Assembly (NCBI GenBank): GCA_017848075.1
Contig: JAGALG010000054.1
Location: 1 to 7,135 of the forward strand
DNA from: Oscillospiraceae bacterium
GTDB lineage: Bacteria; Bacillota; Clostridia; Oscillospirales; Ruminococcaceae
Reading direction: 5' to 3'
Length of the DNA: 7,135 nt
The position numbers were made by a program, and so were the translations under genes. Below the pieces are notes generated by a model. It was not told the DNA's origin, ran no database searches, and saw nothing but the letters and a program-made list of their open reading frames with translations. Below, in pieces: positions 1 to 5,374 of the stretch. Every line of letters begins with the position of its first letter. Positions within the stretch are counted from its first letter, which is position 1.

Positions 1-98
1 AAAAGGATCCGATAAAAAAAGCCCAACAGCTGCAGCAGCACGGAGGAAGCTGCCAAGCGGGAGGAATGATAAAAAATGGAATTTGGATTGATTCCCAT
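1..98 (-). CDS. Probable SpoVB/MATE-type polysaccharide flippase, N-terminal fragment
   Basis: This gene starts on the minus strand and runs off the left edge, so only about 32 codons are visible. The start is well supported: ATG at 98-96, preceded on the minus strand by AAAGGAG (complement of 105-111) with a 6-nt spacer. The peptide begins MGINPNSIFYHSS and continues into a hydrophobic stretch with the pattern RLAASSVLLQLLGFFYRIL. From memory of the family, a first helix ending in a 'LLGFFYRI' type motif is characteristic of the MATE/MVF-superfamily flippases related to SpoVB, which move lipid-linked sugars across the membrane for cell wall, spore cortex or polysaccharide synthesis. That assignment is an inference from a short fragment; another integral membrane protein is possible. 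The gene is divergent from the BlaI/BlaR1-like pair and shares its 137-bp intergenic region with it. Confidence 0.55.
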   Translation of the reverse strand, partial: MGINPNSIFYHSSRLAASSVLLQLLGFFYRIL

Positions 99-159
99 AG
101 GATACTCCTTTGTTTTTAGTTCATTTTATGTGCTTCATAGAAAAATCATTCCACAAGGA

Positions 160-188
160 TTGACAACGCTGTCTAATCATGTTAGACT
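160..188 (+). promoter_or_regulatory. Sigma-A-type promoter of the blaI-blaR1-like unit
   Basis: A consensus -35 box TTGACA lies at 160-165. After a 17-bp spacer there is a TAGACT (183-188) that matches 4 of 6 positions of TATAAT, which predicts transcription start near 195. An overlapping TAAAAT at 188-193 is a better hexamer but would give a 22-bp spacer. The first operator dyad covers the spacer and most of the -10 box, so a bound repressor would block RNA polymerase directly. Confidence 0.65.
171..187. promoter_or_regulatory. Operator dyad 1 (GTCTAA-N5-TTAGAC), probable BlaI-family site
   Basis: GTCTAA (171-176) and TTAGAC (182-187) form a perfect 6-bp inverted repeat around the 5-bp spacer TCATG, overlapping the -10 region. 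The same dyad recurs at 204-220, with centres 33 bp apart, about three helical turns. Two spaced dyads over the promoter of a blaI-type gene are the usual arrangement for autorepression in this family. The half-site differs from the TACA/TGTA core of staphylococcal BlaI/MecI operators, so the matching repressor is inferred from position, not from the motif. Confidence 0.7.
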
Positions 189-203
189 AAAATTACAAAA
201 GGA

Positions 204-220
204 GTCTAATGACATTAGAC
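204..220. promoter_or_regulatory. Operator dyad 2 (GTCTAAT-GAC-ATTAGAC), probable BlaI-family site
   Basis: This second copy has 7-bp perfect arms, GTCTAAT (204-210) and ATTAGAC (214-220), around GAC. It lies roughly at +10 to +26 relative to the predicted transcription start and overlaps the upstream in-frame ATG at 209. Together with dyad 1 it brackets the start of transcription, as expected for two cooperating repressor dimers. Confidence 0.7.
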
Positions 221-222
221 AA

Positions 223-228
223 AGGAGG
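223..228 (+). promoter_or_regulatory. Ribosome binding site that decides the BlaI-like start
   Basis: AGGAGG sits 7 nt before the ATG at 236. An upstream in-frame ATG at 209 also has an AAAAGGAG (197-204), but only 4 nt away and almost at the predicted 5' end of the mRNA, so the 236 start is preferred. Confidence 0.7.
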
Positions 229-235
229 AGTACGA

Positions 236-598
236 ATGGAAAAATATAAGCTGGGGGAAAAGCAGAAGCAGTTGGCAGACTTGATTTGGGAGAATGAACC
301 CCTCAGCTCCCGCACTTTGGTGGAGCTTTGTGCCGAGGTTTTTGATTGGAAACGCACAACGACCTACACCATGCTGAAAATTCTGTGTGAGCGCGGCATC
401 TTTGAAAACCGGGATGCCACCATTCATTCTTTGATCAGTCGGGAGGATTTTGAAACAAAACAGGGAGAGGAGTTCCTGCAGGAGAGCTTTGGTGGTTCGC
501 TGCCTCGTTTTTTGGCGGCTTTTACCCGACAGAATCGCTTGAGCCAAAAGGATATTGACGAACTGCAGAAACTGATTGATGAGCACAAGGAGGGATAG
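236..598 (+). CDS. blaI: BlaI/MecI-family transcriptional repressor
   Basis: This 120-residue protein has the size and layout of a BlaI/MecI (penicillinase repressor) regulator: an N-terminal winged helix, with a likely recognition region at residues 37-55 (DWKRTTTYTMLKILCERGI), and a C-terminal helical dimerisation segment at about 75-118. Family members bind operator dyads as dimers and are inactivated when a BlaR1-type protease is triggered. By alignment from memory, A95-F96 in LAAFTRQN corresponds to the N101-F102 cleavage point of the staphylococcal proteins; this is an inference. The start at 236 is chosen for its AGGAGG site; starting at 209 would add nine residues (MTLDKGGVR). The M56 peptidase gene begins 2 nt after the stop, and its ribosome binding site lies inside this gene's end, so the two are probably translationally coupled. 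The paired dyads in the promoter suggest autoregulation. The symbol denotes the family only; no beta-lactamase is nearby. Confidence 0.88.
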   Translation: MEKYKLGEKQKQLADLIWENEPLSSRTLVELCAEVFDWKRTTTYTMLKILCERGIFENRDATIHSLISREDFETKQGEEFLQESFGGSLPRFLAAFTRQNRLSQKDIDELQKLIDEHKEG

Positions 599-600
599 AG

Positions 601-3600
601 ATGCTGGATCGGATCTTTTTGTCTGTGCTGAATATGGAACTGACGGCCAGCTATGTGATCTTGTTTGTTCTTCTGGTTCGTTGGTTTCTGAAAAAGCAGC
701 CAAAAATCTATTCCTATGCTTTGTGGAGTATCGTTCTGTTTCGCTTGCTTTGCCCGTTTAGCTTTGAAAGTGTGCTGAGCCTGATCCCTGTGAAGCAGGA
801 GCCGATTCCGCAAGCCATTATCACATCCACGAATCCCTACAACTGGACAGTGGAGACCGGAGTGGAAGTGGTGGATCGTGTTGTGACAGATCCAGTGGTT
901 AACCCCATGATTTATGAGACCAGTCCAGGGGCGATGGCCGGCAATCTTCATCTGTTTGCTTTACTGTGGCTTTTGGGAATAGTGCTGCTTCTTCTGTACA
1001 GTCTGCATGGGTTATTTAAGCTGCGACGCAGACTGCGGAAAGCAGAGCGGCTGCGAGAAAATATTTATGTGCTGCAGAGCTTGGAAACAGCCTTTGTACT
1101 GGGATTGCTTCACCCGAAGATTTATCTTCCTGCAGGATTGTCCGGGGAGGAAATGGAATATATTCTTCTCCACGAGCAGACGCATCTTTGCAGAAAGGAT
1201 CATCTGGTCAAAATCGCAGCTTTTGGAGCTTTGTGTATTCACTGGTTCAATCCACTGGTATGGTTGGCCTTTGGTCTTAGCAGTCAGGATATGGAGATGT
1301 CCTGTGATGAGGCGGTTATTCGGCGATTGGGCAACGAGGTAAAGAAAGCCTATTCAAGCACCTTGTTATCGCTTGCCGCAGGCCGAAAACGCTGGGTGGC
1401 GACTCCCTTGGCCTTTGGCGAAGGAGATACCAAAAGCCGTATTAAAAATGTGCTGAACTATAAAAAGCCAGCCTTTTGGCTGACGCTTTTGCTGTTGGCT
1501 CTGGTTTTGCTCCTTGCCTTTGCACTGATGAGCAATCCGCTCAGTGCAGGCGGCAAGCTGCCGGAAGAGGAGTTGTATCGGGTCGCACTTCGTTTGGAGT
1601 GGCCGGAAGGCTATCTTTATCGGGACTGTTTTAGTGAAAACATCATACGCATTGGTACGGAACAATCATCCATAAACTTTGATATGGAGCAAGATGGAAG
1701 GAGCTTGCAAGAACAAATCGAAAGAAATGCTGCTTTGGTCTTTTCTCTGGTTGATCTGGATACGGTGGATTTTGTATTCCAAATAACAAACGGTGAGTGC
1801 GAGGTCTTTTATAACAGAGAGGATATCCCGGATAGTTTGTATCAGGAGGTCTCCCTGCAGGCGGAAGAGCTTCGCAGCGCTTTAGAGGAAACAAAACTGT
1901 TGGACTACGGCCAGGTTGTTGCCTTCCCAAACTATGACCAGAGGACAGAGTTTAACGGCAGCATCTTTGATATTAAGCCCTTTGAGGTCAGCCTGCGTCT
2001 GCCAAAGGGATGGACAATCCAGGAGGGCGAAGCTCCGAAAGAAGGCTTCTATCCATTGATCGGGGCATGGAACTGCCTTGGTATTTATGATGGATCCGGG
2101 GACTGCGTGGGGGCAGTCGGCTATAATATTTTTGATGATGGAGCAGAATTGTTAGGAAACCCAATGGCGATCTATCATCAGATTGCCTTGTCCAACCACT
2201 ATGCTTTTCTGTGTGCGGAGGACTACTATCAGGAAGTGAAGGATACAGGAGTTGGTCGCACAGCGATCACAGAGGTTTATAGCTCCGGACTGACCAGTGA
2301 GGCTTTGGGCTACGGCAATCCCGGCCCGAAACAAAACTGGGGCATCCTCAGCTACGATGCAGAGCGGAATGTTTATGTTTGCATCGAGCTGGATTTAGAA
2401 GCTGTAGATCGTCAGGCTGTATTGGAGATTGCTGACAGTGTGTATATTGGGGCGCTGCCTTCGTCGTCACAGCAGATCGATGCTGTTTCCATGCCGCTTC
2501 TCAGCGGTAGTGTGGAGGAGCGTCACCATCAAATCATAAGCAACGAGCGACACACTGCTGCTTGGATCGAGAGCATCTTTGCTCTATACCGCAGTGGAGA
2601 TGCCGAAGCCATTGCGGAGGCTGGTTACGGAGAATATCCTTCCGATTTTCCTGATGCAAGTCTGCTTCCTAAAATTGAAAACATGGGCGGTATCGTCGTT
2701 GCAAGTGAAGATGGATCAAAAGTGCAAAAAGCGCGTCTTGATATATATGTTCCCGTGGGAGAGGACCGTTATTGTCTGATCCAGCTGCCGATTAAAGTGG
2801 AAGATAAGGAAATCTCTGCTACCACACAGTTACAGGTCAGCTTTGAGAGAATGAAGGAATATTCTATTTATCAGGAGGCGAAGAGCAAGGGTTGGTATTC
2901 TCGTCTGACAAATCATAGGGTGGACGAGGAGCCGAAAGCTCTGTCCTTCTCCTTCCAAGCAGAGGACTGGAGCTATGACTGGTCTATCTTTGATGAACAT
3001 TTTTATGGGCTCTGGTATGCTGGCAGTGAGGAGATCAATCTGTACTACGATCAAGCTTTGGGATTCATGGGTCGGCCGGACGGCTTTGCCGAGACGAAGG
3101 ATGGCTGGTTTATGACCGTCTTTAACGGAGGTGCAGGCGATTTGTACTGGATCCCGAGAGAAGAACCGGAGAGTATGTATTATTTCTTGGAATACAATGG
3201 ATTGCCGGAAGTGGACAGTCAGCAATATAGACAAAAGTATCAGCGTGCACCAATCACACAGTGGAACACGGGCATTCCAGAAGGTCTGCTGAGCATCTTT
3301 GCTATCCGCAGGCTGGAGACCGAACAGGCTATTCCTGTTCGGGACTTGGGTGCGGAAGTGACTTTAACAGATGGTCGAGTTTTTGTTGCAAATGATTCGA
3401 TTGGTATTCCAACGGCAGAAAATATTGGTCTGATTTCTCTGGAGGAAAATCGTATCGTTCTGAAACGCCGTCTCTTCCCGGCGGAGGCGGAATTTGAGCA
3501 GCTGGAAAGCGGTGCGATCCCGCGGACAAACATCGTAGTGACAGCAGAGAAGACCGATGGACGGTGGAGCGTCAGCGAGGCTTATCAGCTGGTAAGCGGT

Positions 3601-4017
3601 TCTATAAATAATGTAGTTGATGAAATCGCTTTCTATGAATATCTGAGAGACAATTTAGACCAAAGCGTGTATGCGGATCTTCTCATTGGTACAAGCGATA
3701 AGGCCAATACGGTATGGCTTGTGGATCGAGCTGCCTTTGATGCGATTGTTGCGGAATATGACGGCGCAGTGCCGGAGTACGAAGTGATCATGGTGAAATA
3801 CAGTAAAGCAAAGCTGGAGGAAGTGGAGGCGGAAATCCAAGGAAGTGACCTCTACACCAAAGGTCAGGAACAAAGGAAAATCAGCTCTGTACAGGATGGG
3901 GAAGGTTATGTCAATGTTCTTCTCAATGAAGCCTATCCCGAATTGGAAGAATATCTTGAGGAAAAATACGGCGATATGGTAAAAGTTGAAGTGATCGCTG
4001 TAAATCCGACCACATAA
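601..4017 (+). CDS. BlaR1-like M56 membrane metallopeptidase with very large non-PBP outer region
   Basis: This 1138-residue protein starts with the M56 (BlaR1/MecR1) core. Hydrophobic segments lie at about 13-30, 37-53, 115-134 and 291-311, plus a less certain one at 205-226. The zinc-site motif HEQTH is at 191-195, and the motif EMSCDEAVI (232-240) probably supplies the third ligand (E237). The conserved stretch around 269-290 (PLAFGEG...SRIKNVLNYKKP) is typical of clostridial members. Residues 312-1138, predicted outside the membrane, make up about 70 percent of the protein. They show no PBP-type active-site set: the only SxxK, at 1068-1071, lies in a charged C-terminal helix, and no KTG or KSG follows. 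Tentative modules are about 322-430 (possibly DUF4825-like), a beta-rich unit at 455-618, a Trp/Tyr-rich region at 640-905 and a C-terminal unit at 1005-1138. Its likely role is to sense an envelope signal and trigger loss of the upstream repressor. AAGGAGGG (587-594) lies 6 nt before the ATG. The ligand is unknown, and beta-lactam sensing should not be assumed. Confidence 0.85.
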   Translation: MLDRIFLSVLNMELTASYVILFVLLVRWFLKKQPKIYSYALWSIVLFRLLCPFSFESVLSLIPVKQEPIPQAIITSTNPYNWTVETGVEVVDRVVTDPVVNPMIYETSPGAMAGNLHLFALLWLLGIVLLLLYSLHGLFKLRRRLRKAERLRENIYVLQSLETAFVLGLLHPKIYLPAGLSGEEMEYILLHEQTHLCRKDHLVKIAAFGALCIHWFNPLVWLAFGLSSQDMEMSCDEAVIRRLGNEVKKAYSSTLLSLAAGRKRWVATPLAFGEGDTKSRIKNVLNYKKPAFWLTLLLLALVLLLAFALMSNPLSAGGKLPEEELYRVALRLEWPEGYLYRDCFSENIIRIGTEQSSINFDMEQDGRSLQEQIERNAALVFSLVDLDTVDFVFQITNGECEVFYNREDIPDSLYQEVSLQAEELRSALEETKLLDYGQVVAFPNYDQRTEFNGSIFDIKPFEVSLRLPKGWTIQEGEAPKEGFYPLIGAWNCLGIYDGSGDCVGAVGYNIFDDGAELLGNPMAIYHQIALSNHYAFLCAEDYYQEVKDTGVGRTAITEVYSSGLTSEALGYGNPGPKQNWGILSYDAERNVYVCIELDLEAVDRQAVLEIADSVYIGALPSSSQQIDAVSMPLLSGSVEERHHQIISNERHTAAWIESIFALYRSGDAEAIAEAGYGEYPSDFPDASLLPKIENMGGIVVASEDGSKVQKARLDIYVPVGEDRYCLIQLPIKVEDKEISATTQLQVSFERMKEYSIYQEAKSKGWYSRLTNHRVDEEPKALSFSFQAEDWSYDWSIFDEHFYGLWYAGSEEINLYYDQALGFMGRPDGFAETKDGWFMTVFNGGAGDLYWIPREEPESMYYFLEYNGLPEVDSQQYRQKYQRAPITQWNTGIPEGLLSIFAIRRLETEQAIPVRDLGAEVTLTDGRVFVANDSIGIPTAENIGLISLEENRIVLKRRLFPAEAEFEQLESGAIPRTNIVVTAEKTDGRWSVSEAYQLVSGSINNVVDEIAFYEYLRDNLDQSVYADLLIGTSDKANTVWLVDRAAFDAIVAEYDGAVPEYEVIMVKYSKAKLEEVEAEIQGSDLYTKGQEQRKISSVQDGEGYVNVLLNEAYPELEEYLEEKYGDMVKVEVIAVNPTT

Positions 4018-4027
4018 AAAAGAAGTA

Positions 4028-4066
4028 AGCAGCCCCCTTCGCTGGATGAAAGCGAAGGGGGCTGCT
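4028..4066 (+). terminator. Hairpin terminator after the M56 peptidase gene
   Basis: A perfect 16-bp GC-rich stem (4028-4043 with 4051-4066) encloses the 7-nt loop GGATGAA, beginning 11 nt after the stop codon. The plus-strand tail (ATTCTGTTC) is only moderately T-rich. On the other strand the stem is followed, about 6 nt on, by a run of six T (complement of 4016-4021), so it may work in both directions. It separates the sensor unit from the fatty acid operon. Confidence 0.8.
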
Positions 4067-4094
4067 ATTCTGTTCACAAATTTTTTCCATTGCT

Positions 4095-4138
4095 GGAACG
4101 CTGGAGGAACAGGAAAGGAACAGCTCAGGAACAGAGCT
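4095..4138 (+). repeat. Four phased 11-bp direct repeats (GGAAC-N6) upstream of the fab promoter
   Basis: GGAAC begins at 4095, 4106, 4117 and 4128, exactly 11 bp apart; the last three copies extend to GGAACAG. The array ends 4 bp before the -10 box and covers the place where a -35 box would be. One-turn spacing puts all copies on the same DNA face, which suits a multimeric activator such as an OmpR/PhoB-type regulator, but no regulator is identified. The tract is purine-rich, so chance or simple-sequence origin remains possible. Confidence 0.55.
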
Positions 4139-4139
4139 A

Positions 4140-4148
4140 TGTTACAAT
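4140..4148 (+). promoter_or_regulatory. Extended -10 promoter of the fatty acid operon
   Basis: TG-T-TACAAT (4140-4148) is an extended -10 element with a 5 of 6 match to TATAAT. No recognisable -35 box lies 16-18 bp upstream; the phased GGAAC repeats occupy that position. Predicted transcription start is near 4155, about 50 nt before the acpP start codon. Confidence 0.5.
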
Positions 4149-4149
4149 G

Positions 4150-4189
4150 AATTCAAGCAAATGTAGCAAACGATACATTTAATTGAATT
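4150..4189. promoter_or_regulatory. 40-bp inverted repeat over the fab operon transcription start (putative operator)
   Basis: Arms 4150-4165 and 4174-4189 match at 14 of 16 positions around the 8-bp centre GCAAACGA. The outer blocks are AATTCAA/TTGAATT and the inner blocks AAATGTA/TACATTT. The element spans the predicted transcription start and ends 2 bp before the acpP ribosome binding site. In Bacillota, fab operons are commonly repressed by FapR or the MarR-type FabT at sites in this position, but this sequence is not an obvious copy of either consensus as I remember them. A leader RNA hairpin is the alternative, though the predicted start would remove part of the left arm. Confidence 0.55.
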
Positions 4190-4191
4190 AT

Positions 4192-4196
4192 GGAGG
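4192..4196 (+). promoter_or_regulatory. Ribosome binding site that decides the acpP start
   Basis: GGAGG lies 8 nt before the ATG at 4205. The in-frame ATG at 4190 overlaps this site and has no binding site of its own, so 4205 is the start. Confidence 0.8.
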
Positions 4197-4204
4197 ATTA
4201 CATT

Positions 4205-4426
4205 ATGTTATTTGAAACCATTGTAAAACTGATCGTAGAAAGAACCGAATGTGAACAGAGCGCCGTAACAGCAGAAAGTACCTTCTCTGAATTGGGCATC
4301 GACTCTTTAGATACGGTAGATCTGCTGATGAATTTGGAAGATGAAATCGGCATGGAGATCGAACTGGACGAAAAAGTCGAGACTGTGGGAGATTTGGTAC
4401 GCTTCATTGAAAGCAAACAGGAGTAG
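4205..4426 (+). CDS. acpP: Acyl carrier protein
   Basis: This small, acidic 73-residue protein carries the growing acyl chain as a thioester on a 4'-phosphopantetheine arm during type II fatty acid synthesis in the cytosol. The attachment motif ELGIDSLDTVDLL is clear, with the modified serine at residue 34. The following acidic helix (DTVDLLMNLEDEIG) is the usual docking surface for partner enzymes. Length is normal for AcpP (about 73-80). The start at 4205 is chosen for its GGAGG site and because it gives a standard N-terminus; starting at 4190 would add MEDYI. It opens the fab operon behind its own promoter and the 40-bp dyad, with fabK following after 3 nt. Position in a fab cluster argues for the housekeeping ACP rather than a polyketide or peptide-synthesis carrier. 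Confidence 0.95.
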   Translation: MLFETIVKLIVERTECEQSAVTAESTFSELGIDSLDTVDLLMNLEDEIGMEIELDEKVETVGDLVRFIESKQE

Positions 4427-4429
4427 ACA

Positions 4430-5374
4430 ATGTTAAAGTCTGTTATTTGTGAAATGCTGGGGATTCGCTACCCTCTTTTTCAAGGAGGAATGGCATGGAT
4501 TGCCGATGGCAGATTAGCCGCTGCTGTGTCTAACGGCGGTGGTTTGGGTATCATAGGAGCTGGGAATGCACCAGCGGAAGTGGTTAGAAAGGAAATCCGG
4601 ATTGCAAAGTCTCTGACCGATCAGCCTTTCGGTGTGAACATTATGCTAATGAGTCCTTTTGCCGACGAGGTAGCTCAGGTAGCGGCAGAAGAACAGGTAG
4701 CTGTTGTTACTACCGGTGCCGGGAATCCGGGCAAATATATGGAACTGTGGCAAAAGGCCGGGATCAAGGTCATTCCGGTGGTGGCCTCTGTTGCTTTGGC
4801 AAAACGAATGGAGCGTTTGGGTGCCGCAGCAGTGATTGCGGAAGGCGGCGAAAGCGGCGGCCATGTGGGAGAATTGACCACGATGGTCCTTCTACCGCAG
4901 ATTTGTGACGCTGTCTCCATTCCGGTACTGGCAGCAGGCGGTATTGCTGAAGGCAGGGCTGCGGCAGCAGCTTTTCTGATGGGCGCCAGCGGTGTACAGC
5001 TGGGAACCCGTTTTCTGAGTGCGGAGGAATGTACCATTCATCCGGTTTATAAAGAGAAGATTCTGAAAGCAACAGATCTTTGTACCATGGTGACAGGGAA
5101 ACGCTTGGGTCATCCGGTTCGCAGTCTACGAACCAATTTTGCCAAAAACTATGCCAAAGCAGAATTCAGTGCCATGCCGGATGAAGAACTGGAGCAGTTG
5201 GCTGTCGGTGCGCTGCGTTTGGCAGTACAGGAGGGTGACAGCGAAAACGGCTGCTTCCTGGCCGGTCAGTGTGCTGCTTTGGTGAAGAAAGAAGAACCGG
5301 CATCTGAGATTGTCCGCTCCGTCATGGAGGAAGCGGAACAGATTTTGAAGGGGGCAGCCAAATGGGTCGAATAG
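4430..5374 (+). CDS. fabK: Enoyl-ACP reductase II (FMN-dependent)
   Basis: This 314-residue TIM-barrel flavoprotein of the nitronate monooxygenase-like family catalyses the last step of each elongation round, reducing trans-2-enoyl-ACP to acyl-ACP with FMN and NAD(P)H. Family signatures are the N-terminal YPLFQGGMAWIAD (14-26), the glycine-rich GGGLGIIGAGN (36-46), EGGESGGHVGE (138-148) with the probable catalytic His145, and the FMN phosphate-binding stretches AAGGIAEGR (168-176) and MGASGVQLGTRF (184-195). Length is close to the roughly 320 residues of streptococcal FabK. AGGAG at 4419-4423, inside the end of acpP, lies 6 nt before the ATG, so the genes are probably coupled. The fab context separates it from 2-nitropropane dioxygenase homologues, which share the fold. 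FabK enzymes are known to be insensitive to triclosan, unlike FabI; that follows from the family and is not visible here. Confidence 0.93.
   Translation: MLKSVICEMLGIRYPLFQGGMAWIADGRLAAAVSNGGGLGIIGAGNAPAEVVRKEIRIAKSLTDQPFGVNIMLMSPFADEVAQVAAEEQVAVVTTGAGNPGKYMELWQKAGIKVIPVVASVALAKRMERLGAAAVIAEGGESGGHVGELTTMVLLPQICDAVSIPVLAAGGIAEGRAAAAAFLMGASGVQLGTRFLSAEECTIHPVYKEKILKATDLCTMVTGKRLGHPVRSLRTNFAKNYAKAEFSAMPDEELEQLAVGALRLAVQEGDSENGCFLAGQCAALVKKEEPASEIVRSVMEEAEQILKGAAKWVE

Noticed and set aside
2..119. Plus-strand open frames at the left edge that could be the tail of a gene
   Set aside because: Two short frames (stops at 89-91 and 117-119) are open but low-complexity. The minus-strand reading has a start codon, a good ribosome binding site and a membrane-helix motif, so it is preferred.
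123..166. Minus-strand promoter for the flippase-like gene (TAAAAT at 128-123; TTGTCA at 166-161)
   Set aside because: The two boxes are too far apart to pair, and neither has a convincing partner at 16-18 bp, so no promoter is called although one must exist here or nearby.
215..703. Minus-strand open frame of 162 codons opposite the BlaI-like gene
   Set aside because: It lies wholly antisense to two well-supported genes, has low-complexity Leu/Gln/Phe-rich content, and shows no family motif.
2830..3234. Minus-strand open frame of 134 codons (and others antisense to the M56 gene)
   Set aside because: Its composition fits antisense reading of a real coding frame, there is no recognisable domain, and the plus-strand frame is continuous and convincing through the region.
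3802..3813. SxxK (residues 1068-1071) in the M56 protein as a PBP-like acylation site
   Set aside because: It sits in a charged C-terminal helix (YSKAKLEEVEAE) with no following SxN or KTG motif, so it is a chance match.
3655..4077. Minus-strand open frame of 140 codons spanning the terminator
   Set aside because: Its first codons run through the terminator stem, and the protein is an antisense shadow of the M56 C-terminus. No family signature was seen.
4148..4155. TGAATTCA 8-bp palindrome as a separate regulator site
   Set aside because: It overlaps the -10 box end and the left arm of the larger inverted repeat; on its own it is too short to claim.
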